NCBI GenBank assembly: GCA_024509875.1
Contig: JAMPIV010012191.1
Location: forward strand, 1-64,000
Direction: 5' to 3'
Length of the DNA: 64,000 bases
Source of the DNA: Oreohelix idahoensis
Taxonomy: Eukaryota; Mollusca; Gastropoda; Stylommatophora; Oreohelicidae
Shown: positions 22,290 through 35,729 of the stretch, one piece after another
Layout of the letters: every line of letters begins with the position of its first letter
How positions within the stretch are numbered: the stretch's first letter is position 1
Translations under genes and position numbers: made by a program
The notes under the pieces: generated by a model
Database searches by the model: none
Told to the model about the DNA's origin: nothing
Seen by the model: only the letters and a program-made list of their open reading frames with translations

Positions 22290-24248
22290 CTTCTTCTTTG
22301 ATCCATAACCACCAACCGTCAAAGAAGTCAGCGGCCATCGCGCCTGGTGGCGTCTTGTAAGGCAGCAACAAATTGATTCCACTTTGCTCGGTCGGCGGCC
22401 ATCCTTCGTACAGTGCCCCAACTGTGGTTCATTCTTTGCATCTCACCTTCCACAGTTCTCCGCCAAATTGTTTTTGGTCGGCCTCTCTTTCGCTGTCCAT
22501 CGGGGGTCCATAGCATAGCTGTTCTTGTGATGGTATCAGGGTTTCTTCTGAGGACGTGGCCAACCCAACTCCAGCGTCTGCCAGCTATGATGGTGTGCAT
22601 GTCCTCCTGGTTACTCCGAATAAGTAGTTCTTGGTTGCTGATGGTGTTTGGCCAAAAGATTCGGAGAATTATCCTTAGGCAGATTGTGTGGAAGGAGGAC
22701 AGTTTAAACATTTCCTTCTCTGTTACTCTCCAACATTCCGCACCACAGAGAAGGACAGAAAGTACACAGCTCTCATACAGTCTTAATTTGGTGTTTGTGC
22801 TGTACTGGGAAGACTTCCAAATGTTGTTGAGAACAGCAAATGCTGTTCTCGCTTTATTCATTCTGTTGTTAATGTCCTTTCTTGTTTTGCCGTCTGGTGT
22901 TACTATGCATCCTAGGTAAGTAAATGTGTCTGTCTGTTCTAACTTCTGGTTCCTTACTGTTATTGGCTCAGGATTGCCCACTTTTAGTGTCATGACCTCT
23001 GTCTTCTTCAAATTGATGTTCAGGCCAACCTGCTGGCCATATTTATTCAGTCTATCGGTTTTGTCTTGAATGTGTTGATGTGAATGCGCGAGTAGTGCAA
23101 TGTCATCTGCATATACCAGGTCTTCCAGTGTAGAAAACGTTGTCCATCTAATTCCTCTTGGACTGCCCTCTGTTGTCTGGCGAATCCCCCAATCTATGAC
23201 TGTCAAAAATAATGTTGTTGATAAGGGGTATCCCTGTCGTACTGCTGTTTTCACTTCGAAAGTTACATTACTCGATCCAACACTGCACGTAAAAATAGAA
23301 TAGAGGCTTTTTATGATGGAAACAATGCGGCTGGGAATTCCATAAGCCCTCAGAATTTTCCATAAGCTGTCACTGTGTATGCTGTCGAAAGCCTTTTCAA
23401 AATCCACAATGTTAATGTACAGCTGTCTCTGCCATTCTGAGCACTGCTCTATAATGTTCCTGAGGGTAAATATATGATCTGCACATCTTCTGTTCTTTCT
23501 GAAGCCCGCTTGTTCTTTCCTCAGTTTATGGTCAACTGCTTTTGAAATTCTCTGGATGATTATCCTGCCTAGTATTTTGCTGGGAACTGAGAGGAGGGTA
23601 ATTCCTATCCGGTTGTTGCAGTCTGCAAGGTCGCCCTTCTTGGGCAATTTGACAATTATTCCGTTTCTCCACTCTGTTGGTGTTGTCTCAGTTTCCCAGA
23701 CTTGTGCAAATAGTGGTTCTAATAGTTCTGCTGCTAGTTCAGGGTCTGTCTTGAATAGCTCAGGATTTAGATTGTCTTGACCAGGTGCTTTTCCATTTTT
23801 AAGTCCTTTGATAGCTGTGATGATTTCTTCTTTTCGTGGGATGTCTGTATTTACGTCTAAGTCACTTTCAGTCTCAGGAACATTCAGCCGAGTCTCTGGT
23901 GGTTCCTTATTCAGTGTTTCTCTGAAGTGCTCTGCCCATCTTGTTTCCTGCCCCTGTGCTGTGGTGATGAGATTTCCTTGCTTGTCTCTTACTAACGTTG
24001 TTGTTTGCACCTCGTTTTCCACTGATAGCTTTAGTTATTTTATAGACTGTGCTTTGTTCATTTCTCAGTGCTGCCTCTTCTGCCTGTCTTGCAAGGTCAT
24101 CCAGAAATGTCCTTTTGTTAGCACGGGTTTGACGTTTTACTTTCTTGTCCAGCTGACTGTACTGTTCACTATATATTGCTTTTAACTTGGGAGACTTAGC
24201 TTCTGTTTTCTTTCTTTTCATTTCCTTTCTCTTCGCTATGGTGTTTAG
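22290..24248 (-). mobile_element. 5'-truncated RTE-type LINE
   Basis: Same family as 9324-12644, inserted in minus orientation into repeat E. The 12-bp direct repeat GTTAGTTCACAT flanks it at 22278-22289 and 24249-24260. The 3' end reads as the (GAA)-type tail. The 5' end is cut in the linker before the reverse transcriptase, typical of incomplete target-primed copying. Confidence 0.92.
22328..24221 (-). pseudogene. LINE reverse transcriptase, truncated and frameshifted
   Basis: The frame 24022-22328 (564 codons) carries the reverse transcriptase with YADD and the C-terminal WSWVGHVLRR region. The endonuclease is missing. The upstream linker continues in a different frame (24221-23907), so a frameshift lies near 24010. 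Within the polymerase, RQGCPL reads RQGYPL. It is a dead copy. Confidence 0.9.
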
Positions 24249-25100
24249 GTTAGTTCACATGTTAGTAATAAAATATGAAATGTAAATCACAACTTACGCC
24301 AATCCTAGCTCACAGACTTTTTGCTCAGATGAATAAAAGAGACTTGAATCGGCCTCTTACACGCGTCTGATGTGTCGTTAATTTAATAAGTTCCCTCTCT
24401 GACGTCGTGTGTGGTCCTTCAGTTTTCTCAGTCCCAGTTTCCTTATTTAATATGAAAGAGATTTCCTGGGCTATGAAAGTCCGTAAAAAATTCTCCAATA
24501 AAAGGTGTCCAATTAAAGAAGGAATTCTGAATTCTAATTCTTCCGTCTAGCAAGGTCTGGTATCTTGGCGAGCGATTTCTCAAGTGAAATAGCTTGAGAA
24601 AAGGGTCAGATTATATTCACTGCCTTCCCACGCGTTTGTTATGCGCGCCTCAAAGGATCAGCCAATCTGATTTGAATATGTTGCATGACTCAGCTAATGC
24701 AAAATTTCAAGCATTACTTTTCTGAAAACGGGCTGTACACATCCGCTTGCCCTTGGGTACAAACTTACGAACATGTCGATAAACTCATATAACAACGTGT
24801 TCCCAATGTAACAATCATTACTTTTATCAGAAAGTAATCTATTATCTGTGTCTGTCCATCAGTTGTCTCCCCGTATTCCAAATTTTGGTGATGCACGTAC
24901 CCGCGTCTTATTAGTGATTACGCACTGCACTGAGGCGATTTACGTGTTAATCTGTATACTGATATAGCTGCGCCCACGATAGCCAACATGTTTAGGTCGC
25001 TGCCACTCCTTGCACCGTCGGGAGAAATGGATAACAACCAGACATGTCTACGTGTCCCTGAAAAGGGTGTAAGGAGGAAAATACATAATATCTGATAAAC
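24249..25100 (-). repeat. Dispersed repeat E, copy 1 (part 2)
   Basis: Continues repeat E after the LINE. Its reverse complement matches about 28680-29580, for example AGATTAACACG. The outer boundary is uncertain. Confidence 0.6.
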
Positions 25101-25320
25101 ATAGCAGAAAAGGAAAGAAAGAAAGTGCGACAAATGAAAGCACACAATAAAATCAGTACCACTCATGTACCGATACTACCGGAGTGAAACAAAGATCGAG
25201 GTTGATCGCCCCATTTTGTGACAGATACACAATTTTTGTAGGATCCACTTTTAATACTGCTACTAAATGCAATGAAAAGCAGGTAATAAATTTCTCATAA
25301 ATTACATTGCATGAAATATA

Positions 25321-26625
25321 CAGTACTTTGCAAAAAAAATGGCAGTCATATTGCTCAGCTAAATAAGCTGAAATCTAATTAAATATGCATGTTCTGCCCC
25401 AAATTTGCACTCCTCTTAAGTGAGCAAACACTACCAAAAGTAAAAAAAAAATTAGCGTAGAGTAACGTCCCTTGATATAAGAGCAGACGACAATTTCTAA
25501 TGCTAGTGGCAGAAAATGGATACAAAGTCAAAGTGTATGTTAATTTCACAGCTTTGGAATGAAGGAAATCAAACATGTTCCAACATTTCTAAAACCTTGA
25601 ACATTCCTGAGCGGACTGTCTACAGAGTTGTGAGTAAATTAAAAGCAGGTAATGGAATCGAGCGAAAAGAAGGTAGTGGTAGGCCAAGAATTTTGGTCAC
25701 AAAGGACCATCGGTGTCTCGCCCAAATCGTTCGGGCTGGGCCAATGAAGAGTGTAGAAAACATACGGCAGCGCATGATCGAGTTGGGAAGCCCAGACGTA
25801 TCTAATGCTATTGTCAACCGGGAGCTACACAGGATGAATTACACAAAAAAGCGGGTAATTTCGTTACCATTGCTCACAGAGACTCACAAACAGATGCGCT
25901 TGAACTGGTGCCACGAACACCAAAATTTGTCATGGGACAATGTGATTTTTTTCAGATGAATGTTCTCTTTGGTCTTATCCTGCTCAAATAAATAAATATT
26001 TGGACGAAAGGCTCTGTAACGCCTTCGTACCAGCGACCGAAACATACCTAGAAATTCCATCTTTGGGGAGGGGTGTCAGCAAGAGGTGCCACCCCACTGT
26101 GTGTTTTCACTGGAATTCTCACGAAAGAAAGGTACATCGACATACTAGAGGGACACCTTCTGCCATTTATGCAGGCCATGTACCCCGATGGGTGCACATT
26201 TCAACATGACAATGACCCAAATCATACAGCTCATACCCCCAAAGCATGGCTGCAAGAGAAGAATGTGATAGTGCTGAAGTGGCCCAACAACAGTCCCGAT
26301 CAAAACCCAATTGAAAACGTTTGGGCACTACTCAAGAATCATTTAAAAAAGAGTGGACTCAGAGACGTTGAACAATTGAAGAAGGTAGCTGAAAAATACT
26401 GGGACAGTCTGACTCTCAATTACCTACAAACATTTGTGGGAAGTATGCCTCGCCGCATCCAGGCTTGCCTTGCTGGAGAAGGCAACATTATATTGTACTG
26501 AAACCACTGTTAATAGATAGGGGAGATACCAATCTTCCTCTGGACATACAGTTTTTATTATTATTTGCTTCTATTAATGTGCTGCGTTGCGAAAATATGA
26601 CTGCCATTTTTTTTGCAAAGTACTG
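25321..26625 (+). mobile_element. Tc1/mariner element with perfect 31-bp ends
   Basis: Starts CAGTACTTTGC and ends GCAAAGTACTG. The terminal inverted repeats are identical over 31 bp and are flanked by the TA target duplication (25319-25320 and 26626-26627). The 1.3-kb length is normal for Tc1. The body encodes a disrupted transposase, so it could move only with help from another copy. Confidence 0.95.
25516..26501 (+). pseudogene. Tc1-like transposase, frameshifted
   Basis: Transposase that cuts and joins the element ends. 25516-25959 carries the N-terminal helix-turn-helix DNA-binding region and ends in the catalytic core after a T-run frameshift at about 25948. A short middle piece, starting SDECSLW, continues in another frame. 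26073-26501 has the rest, with HDNDPNHT and SPDQNPIENVW. The spacing from the second catalytic D to E is 34 residues, i.e. DD34E. A second frame change occurs near 26050-26073. All three catalytic residues survive but in different frames. Confidence 0.93.
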
Positions 26626-26627
26626 TA

Positions 26628-27572
<945 letters not shown>

Positions 27573-27912
27573 CTAAAAATAAAAAAATAAAAAATATTTT
27601 AAACACAAGCGTTTAATGCACTAAAAAGCCACAAATAATTTTTCACGGAGTTTATAGCTTGCAGTAAAAAAAAGTAACATCAAATAGACAAAAAGCCTGG
27701 GCGCTGATTCTATGTGAAATTAACTTCTGCTTTATATTTCATTAGACACTTACGGATAAAATATATGAAAAGCGCTTAAGCGCCCCACGCTTTTTGTCAA
27801 TTTTATGTTACATGTTTTGACTGCATGCTATAAACTCCGTGACAAATTATTTTTTGTGGATTTTTAGTGCATTAAAAGCCTGTGTTTAAAATATTTTATT
27901 TTTATTTTTTCC
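27573..27912. mobile_element. Foldback MITE-like palindrome
   Basis: The left arm (about 27573-27690) and right arm (about 27790-27912) are inverted copies. For example, AAATATTTTAAACACA/TGTGTTTAAAATATTTTA and CACGGAGTTTATAGC/GCTATAAACTCCGTG. The two arms cover most of the 340 bp, leaving a loop of about 100 bp. It is non-coding. It interrupts repeat D copy 2 relative to copy 1. Confidence 0.8.
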
Positions 27913-28435
27913 CCTCACGAGCAAACATGTTTGACATGACAAACTCACGTTATCGGTGACTCGAATTTATCATCATTGCTTCAATGAAAAGGTGCAATTG
28001 ATCACGTTTATTGGAAGAGAAAAGCGACAAGGATATCAAAACGCTAATTACCATATCTTCCACTTCACCAATTTCGAACTGCAATGAGAGAGTTAGATTT
28101 AGGGCAAGATGGTTGTCAACATTCGGTGGAGAATAAATGTGCTAAATAAACTCAGGAAGAAATAAAAACAGTTCGATATCTCTGTCAAGTAATCGATACA
28201 TTTCATGCATTCATACATGGCCTATATTCGACGTTTTGTTTCAATAATAGTTATGCTGTTGAACTGTTTCTGGCTAGATAATCGGTTATATTCCATGACA
28301 TCATAATATTACTTTCGCTTTGTTTTTTCCGGAAAATATGTGTGCTTGTATTATGTAAAGTTAGTTTATTTTACATTTTATTGACTGTATTGCAGTTAAA
28401 TTCATCAGCCTTTTCATCGTAATCATCATATTATC

Positions 28436-28440
<5 letters not shown>
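27913..28440 (+). repeat. Dispersed repeat D, copy 2
   Basis: Colinear with 13560-14540 without the SINE, with frequent substitutions. It is non-coding and of unknown class. Confidence 0.7.

Positions 28441-28520
<80 letters not shown>
28439..28520. repeat. (TA)n microsatellite
   Basis: About 80 bases of pure AT dinucleotide repeat. Confidence 0.95.
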
Positions 28521-28522
<2 letters not shown>

Positions 28523-28559
28523 TTCTAAAGTTGTCATTGCTGGGAGTTGTAAAGAGGAT

Positions 28560-29779
28560 AAGCTCTCACTGTAGATAAACGTTTATACGGCAAGCTCCTC
28601 AAATAGCCCCTGTGTCACATAATTGAGTTCGCTCTCTTTTCCTCTCCGCCAGTATTGGTATTTTCGAGTCATTGTTTACACTTCGTCCTGTAATAATTCG
28701 TCATGACTGTTTACCTGGCCATCCCTGCTGAGAGAGTAGACAGGTGATGCAATATTGATCGACAGTCATGTTGGTAAAATTCTCGTGTACACAACATTGG
28801 GCGCGCAGATTAACACGACGTACGCCCCAGCAAGTTTATTTTGCGCTGATATGGCTCTTGTGATTCCCTAATTTCTCTCGTGGAGAGAACACAACCCAGC
28901 TGGTCACACGATAAATGGTGGTGACATATTGTAGGCACGCACCTGAAGACGATGGAAATGTTGTAATCGCTTCCGGACAGGATTGTTACGAAGACGTTAT
29001 TTGTGATAATTTAAGAAATTGTAGTGGTAATCATTACCGCGAATCGACGGATATAACAATTCCATATTTGGAAAGTAACCTTTTAAATAACACGCAGAAT
29101 TTTCCTATGAGGAAATTTTTTGAATAGACTTCATCATAACATGCATGATTGAAACTACTGGCCGGCATTCGAGATGTAAACACAACAACATTTCTGATAA
29201 TCGAGCACGGTCTAATAATAAACAACAATGTGCGTGGGACGAAAGTTGTAATATAACCTGACACTTTCGCTGGGGATAAACGACTGTGAAATTCAACTCG
29301 TCAAGAGACCAGTCAGACAGCCAGAGTATCAGAATTCCGTTTATCGGACCAGACCTTGTGTGAGCATCTTGAGGACTTATATTCCAGGAAATCTCTACCT
29401 ACACGGAAAACCGGAATCCTAGGAATCTGAACACGAAGTCAGAAAGGGAGGTTATTGTAAAGTAACACCCCAGAACACGTGGATGAGGCATCTTAAACAA
29501 GTTTCCTTAACTATTTTTCTGAGTAAGAAATCTGTGATCCCAAAGACAATTTTCTGGTAAGTTGTACATTTATAATTCTATACTTTGCATTATTAACATG
29601 TGAAATAATATGATTATATTGACATGTGAATATTAATATGTGACAATTGCTAGTGGATGTCCCAGTCATAAGAAACTGACAACCTAAGCATACAAAATGA
29701 TGATTTCATGAACCACCACTGCAAGGGCTGGTGACGGCTTTATGCGAGTTTCTTATAGAGAACCAAAAGCAGAGGTTGT
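28560..29779 (+). repeat. Dispersed repeat E, copy 2 (part 1)
   Basis: Matches the reverse complement of copy 1 (21170-25100). It is interrupted at 29779 by the Gmr1-like solo LTR and resumes at 34872. The left boundary is approximate, and no ORF is supported. Confidence 0.6.
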
Positions 29780-30049
29780 TGTGATAAACGAGCGCGAAAG
29801 CCTTATTGCTCTATCTTTTCCTACATCTTTCTTATTTAATTTTCTCCCACATTGTGCTCTTTCATCCCACATTTTGCCATTTCATCGTTGTCCAGGTAGT
29901 ATTTAATCACGACTGGACTTTAAACTGTAATCTTTATTACTCGCGACTGGTATCTAGAGAACCACATTTGTTCTTTCATCGGTGGTAAAGAAATTCTTTT
30001 GATTCAGTTTCCCACATTGTTAAAGACATCTGGTTTCATCCTAATCTCG

Positions 30050-32580
30050 TGTAGCAAGTGTAATATGCTGGGGAGGTTAAGATGTTATTCCTAACAAGAA
30101 AGATAGTTGTGTCTGTGTCAACTGTGTGAGGTCAAGCACAAGTAGGCCTCTGAATCTAAAAAGATGATGATGATAATGATATATATTATCAGGGAACCTA
30201 ACGCTACCTCCCTAGATCTCACACAGTCCGTATTTTGATTCTAGTGGCTGGTGTATGATGTCTCTAGTGTCTAGGGGTGAAATAAAAATGATGGAACATC
30301 AACACAATACACTTTAACTCACTATAAGAAAATAAATAAGACTGTGGTTAAAGTTTTCTTTAAAATTTGAATGTTTTTTCTTTGTACAATTTAATCTGCC
30401 TGTCCCGCCATCTCTTTTGGACAGGTCTTTGAAAATGAGGAAATATATTTACATATAATGCTTTAACTAAAAGTATGGACTCTTGGTCCTATGAATGTAA
30501 TGTTAATATAGAGTTCCTGTAGGTGTATTCACAGACTAAAACTTTAATAGTTGCTAGTGATTGTTATCGGTTATGAGGAGCTGTTGATTTCCTCATGCCC
30601 CATATAATTCTGTTTTATTTTGATAAGAACCAGTTTATTTGGATGAAGTGTCAGATGTCCCAGCTGTTAACGTGTCACCTGGGATTCTTGGTATGACGAA
30701 AATAAGTCAGTATAGATCAGCACACACACAAGCTCCTTCAGGCTATCTGATGACAGCATAAACTTTATAATGGAGACTTTTCTCTTTTCACTCACTCATC
30801 AGGTTTCTTGTAACCGGATGGTAACAGGAAAATAAAAACCCTGCAATAAAAAGACACCCTGGCCTTTTCATATATGTTCACAACTTCTTATCCCTATGTA
30901 TACATGACGGTATGGGATCAGCCTCGTGTCCATTCATGTGCATCAGCCCCTAATTGATGACTCTCACCTTTCTGTGACCACACCTCAGGTCTCAATGGCA
31001 GATACGCCACTGTACTTTTACATAGTTTGCTTCAATACATTAATGTGGAGTAACCACATCTCCTTTTATATGATTTTTCTTTTCTTTTCTAAATTATAAA
31101 CGCTCTAGGCATGTTGAAGAGTGTTCATGGAACACTGAGGCTTACTAACATCTTCCAATACAAAATTACTAATATAAAATCATAATAATATGCAACAGTC
31201 AAATACAGTTCAATGTGAGGACTCAATAATGGTTGCTCCCGGCATGTCCTTCACTTTTCCACAGCAGTATCTAACTTTGGCAGTTTTAATCAAGCATGTA
31301 AATACATAAAGCTTTCTTACCACTAATTCAAAGAAATATGTCACAAATAACGTTGACTGGCAAAGAAATGGCCTCAGTTTTGCTCTGCCCCGTCCAGATA
31401 GTGAATTTAGTAGTTAATTTTACAATTATCACATCTGCTCTCAACGTAGTTGTTTGCATAAAATTTTCTAGTCAAATGGCCACGAGACCACTATGCCTTT
31501 TGCCAATATCTATTAGAGCCGACCAATGAAAGCAGGCACTACTAAATCTTTTTGAATTTAGTTTGAAAAAACAAAACCAAAACTCCAAACAAACTATGTG
31601 CCTCGTAGTCCATTGGTCAGTCTGCGTTAGTTATGCCAATAGAAAAAGATGTTTAGTTTTAGTTAACATTTTTCCTATCTCCCCCTTTTACTCCTATACT
31701 CTTATACCAACCAATAGAATTTGAATTTCTCCCATGCCTCTTTTTTAAACTTGCATCCCCAATAACGTTATGTGTAACGAGCAAGAACAACAGTTTGTCC
31801 GTCCAAGCGTCCTTAGACATCTAGTATTATCTCAATAACTTGGCTAATACTTGGACTACCATATTTTTTAAAACATATTTTTGCTCAGGGGACACTAAGC
31901 TATCCTACTATATGATTTTTATGGTCAGTTTCATTATGGTTTAGATTTTCAGTTTTGTCACTGTCAATCGTCAAATATAACTTATACACAAGTCGGCCAT
32001 CTTCCCCCCTGTCTCTAACATTTCTTTCATTATTCAAATAACCAACTAGTTTGAGTGACGTCAGAATTTTACCGCTAGGAGGAAATGGAAAACTGTCTGT
32101 GTGTTTGTCTCTGCTGGCTTTGCCCACAGCGTGTATATATTAAAGAGACCGCGAGCAGAGCGAAGAGGAGTTTTTCAAGCCGTTGATAGTGTTGGCGTTA
32201 ATTATTACAATCGTCTCGTTCTTACTACTGAGAAATGTCCGAATTATTACAAATGTCAGTGTTAAAGTTAACATATTACGTTAATTCAAACGCCAGTTTG
32301 GTCACACAGTTCTGGCAATTCGTTAATTACAAGCTTTTTCCGCCGTTTCGTGCAGCAGATCGGCGAGATGTTAAAATGTTTATTGTACGTTTCTAAACCG
32401 AAACTAAAAGCGTGTTAGATTTTTACGGCGGGTCATTTTTTAAGCATTCCCACTGCACAAAAGGCAGCGCTCTACTGGAGTTGAAGATGCAAATAGTCAG
32501 ACACCTGAGGGCTGGTTTATTTATTATCATAGGACTAAAATCTTACTGAAAGAAGCGATTATCTCACAGATTTCGCTACA
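30050..32580 (+). mobile_element. LTR-X copy II: solo-LTR-like insertion
   Basis: Starts TGTAGCAAG, ends TTCGCTACA, and is flanked by TCTCG at 30045-30049 and 32581-32585. It is colinear with 3714-6707 and lies inside the Gmr1-like solo LTR. Non-coding. A conserved block includes GGGAACCTAACGCTACCTCC. Confidence 0.8.
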
Positions 32581-33129
32581 TCTCGTGAAACCCCAGCTTG
32601 ATCATAAACGATTTCTTTTGATACGGAATTCCCCGGGTAAAACCTCACAAGACATACCACCTTGGACTATTGTTAACTGTGAGGAGAGCGCGGCTGATAC
32701 AAAAGATTAGTCAAAGCCGTTGTTTAAATAAAACGCGGTCACCATCACGCACGATATAATGCCACGCAAAAATGGTCTCTAGGAGTGTGATATCAAAAGC
32801 CATTGACGCGGAACAACCACCTTTGCTTCCAGATGGGATACAATAGTCCGGCACGACAAATCGACTCGTGAAGGATGACAGACATTTACATGCAAGAGAC
32901 AGCCAAATTTGTGACGGTTAGAGGACAGGTGAGTTTTTTTAGCCGACCAATCAGAAAACACTGGGTGGTCTGACAAAGACTAACAGGCAACGCGAACGAA
33001 AGTTGGTCGCGAATTGCCCAACCCACTTTTAGACTGATAGGGAACAAGAGAGACCCAAGGTCTAGGTCACAAGACGAAAGCCTGCTAATTGGGTGAGGGG
33101 AGGAGTTAGACGATCTCGAACACATTGGC

Positions 33130-33433
33130 GGGACCTAAGACGCGTCAACAGTGAGAAATGCAGTTAGCGACCCATAGCTAGACTGCTTGTGTCAGGGTCA
33201 GCGAACCAGAGCTGACCAAGACCCTACTCCACCTCCAAGTGGTGGTCCTGGAAACAGGCTGCATCACTGCAGTCTGGCTGAGCGAGTAGGGATCGAAGAG
33301 GGAAGGCTAACCCGGTCCCAAAAATGCCGTGCTGAAGTCGGATGTGTCGGCCGAAAGGCGCAAATATCGCAGTTTCGCTGTAAACGGACACAACGCAACC
33401 AACGTCCTTTTCAGGACGAACGAAGAAGAAGAA
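33130..33433 (+). mobile_element. Short (GAA)n-tailed retroposon
   Basis: A 304-bp insertion ending in GAAGAAGAAGAA and flanked by the 12-bp direct repeat GAACACATTGGC (33118-33129 and 33434-33445). The tail resembles that of the RTE-type LINE, suggesting mobilisation by that enzyme. It could be a SINE or an internally deleted LINE. The frame across it has no recognisable domain. Confidence 0.8.
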
Positions 33434-34871
33434 GAACACATTGGCTAAACCAGCGATATAATGTACCGGGCAGCTCGTTAGAGATCAGTGCAGTTTTCAA
33501 CATTGTGGTGTAGAGAATATTTCAGAGCATAGGCTGCAATTAGTTCAGCGTGGATAAAACAATTAATATCTGTGGTGTATTCTGTTCTTAAAGGATTTTG
33601 AAAGGGAAAAGAAGTCCATCAGAGGTCTGAGTCTACACGCAACGTGTCTAACCAGAAAAAGGTTATCAAAACGGGCATTTCGCTAACAGAATTTGCCATA
33701 GGACATCCTTCATTCCTCATTTAAAAAGGAATATTTCTCGCCCACCATTAAGACGGTGGACGCAGCATTTTTCGTCACCCTATATCACTTGCGCAAGTTC
33801 AATACCTATTTAAATCAAGTTCAAATCACTTGAAAGCTTACTACAGGAGTCAAGCTAAAGCTCACAGTTGATTACTCATATCAAGCAGCTCCATCAGAAG
33901 CTTACCTTATGAAGTCAAGCTAAAGAGATCAAAAGTTGATTTCCATATTTATACCAAGTGCAACACACTCTTATGCGCATTCTATAAATCTTACTCCAAA
34001 GTATATTTCATGAATCATGATTACATACTCACGTTAATGAGTCTACCTATCAAGAACATTTTGTGAACATATCCAGTTTGGCCAGTACCCTTCGGAGATT
34101 AGACAACACACATTATTCACTCGACAACTGTTAACTGTTGATCAACGCTACAGAGATATTGTCAAACAGTGAAGGACTGTAAATCGTCAACGTTCTCAGT
34201 ACAACAAAAGTTTTCATCAGAACGCCCTCGACTTAGAGATACCCCACTCAACATAACATACATGTAACATTCTATGCATACATGTGAATCATCCTACCCG
34301 GGTGAAGTATTTAGAGGCACATGAACTGTGTAGATTACTCACCATTTTGGTAACATGTATCATATCACATAATCAACATTTCGCTTTACACAAGTTCATT
34401 CTTCTATTTAATTAACTACAATATTAATATCTCATCTGTGTGTTTTTGTGTGAATCATCTTTTACCATCGTCACGTTCTAATCACTACTAACCCAATATG
34501 TGTGGATATTTAATTAATAAACCCAATAATCGTTTGAACATTATCTAGTTTGTTAATGTATCACTCGTGCAGTCGGTGTTAAATAGTTACATAAAGGTAA
34601 CTTTTTACTCTCAGATGAGGTTGGGGGCTTTTTCTGTTACGGGATCTAAAGGCAGAAGCTAAGGTCGTGGTGAAACAGAACTCTTTCCACCATTCACTAG
34701 AAAACACTGTCTAGTGGAAAGCATTCGCATTCTCTTCTTCTTGTCCTTATCTCGGATAGGTCTCTATTCTTTCTTAACGAGCCAATTTCTGGAGACCTTC
34801 TACCAAATATCTTATAGGCTATTCCTGGCGAAAACTACTATCGTAGTTGCCCCAATACTCACCACACGACA

Positions 34872-35724
34872 GTAGTCCCAAATTCCATATGGAGCAGGGA
34901 GAGAATGATAAAAGAAATGATGTACATACTATTTATATTGTTAACCTTTTCAATCAATGTAGAGATAAATGTAAATCTATTCAATCTAAATGTAATGAAA
35001 GTTTTCTGCTCACTGGGTTTAAGATTAATTCTCAGAGAGGGTTAAGTTCTGAGGTACATGGGATGGTGGAATGAAAAGAGGGGGAGCACATGAGTGTGTG
35101 TCAGGAAAACTCAATACTCAAGAGGGTATTTGTTCTCTTCTTTTGTGACACTATTCTGTGGTACCAACTGAGGGTGTTATCTTTGGAACAAGGGAGTGGT
35201 ATAAGTTGCCGGCAGTCAACGCTAGATACCACCATCAGACGGGTCTTGAAGACGCTGGACCAGCTTCGTAGTTACTCCCTGATACTTCTTGGAAAGTGCT
35301 ACAACCCTTAGACTTGACCAGTGACGACTGAACCAGTCTGCAATCTGCAAAGAACCAAATATTAGTGGGAGCAGAAACAATCAAACTATTGGCAGCTAAG
35401 TACAAACTTAAAAGCTGCCATTTAAAGTCCATTTTTCAAAAACCATAACATCACCCTACGATGATTACTTTTTAAAAAAGAATCATTCCTTTTTAAACTG
35501 TTAACCATAATTGATTATTAAATTTGTTATGTGTGTATATACAAATTTAATGTTGATTTAATCATTTCGAATGTACTGCACCCGTATGTCTCAGTCAATT
35601 TTTTAAATACACTTAAACAGAGCTATAAAACAATAATAAGAATTTCACTAAGTAATTCAGCTGGGGGCTTGAGCGAACTAATTATAAGACAATCATTCAC
35701 AAAAGTTGACGGTATATACTAAAG
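34872..35724 (+). repeat. Dispersed repeat E, copy 2 (part 2)
   Basis: Resumes repeat E after the solo LTR and matches the reverse complement of about 21170-22095 to about 35611. The final 110 bp matches less clearly. Confidence 0.65.
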
Positions 35725-35729
35725 TTAAC

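Larger units (their letters stand above)
29780..34871 (+). mobile_element. Solo LTR of the Gmr1-like family, with nested insertions
   Basis: Starts TGTGATAAACGAGCGC and ends CACACGACA, matching the 3' LTR of the minus-strand element at 55817-58257 (TGTGATAAACGAGCGC to CACCCGACA). Near-identical 5-bp flanks, GTTGT (29775-29779) and GTAGT (34872-34876), look like a mutated target duplication inside repeat E. Without LTR-X copy II and the 33130-33433 element, about 2.2 kb remains; a block of about 350 bp matching 57165-57500 is missing. No internal retrotransposon sequence is present, consistent with LTR-LTR recombination. Confidence 0.75.

Noticed and set aside
29780..30016. 237-bp LTR ending CCCACA with a TTGT duplication
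   Set aside because: Similarity to the Gmr1-like 3' LTR continues past 30016 and resumes after LTR-X copy II, so the longer LTR ending at 34871 is better.
33187..33513. 108-codon frame as a host gene
   Set aside because: It lies almost entirely in the (GAA)n-tailed retroposon and extends past its target duplication.
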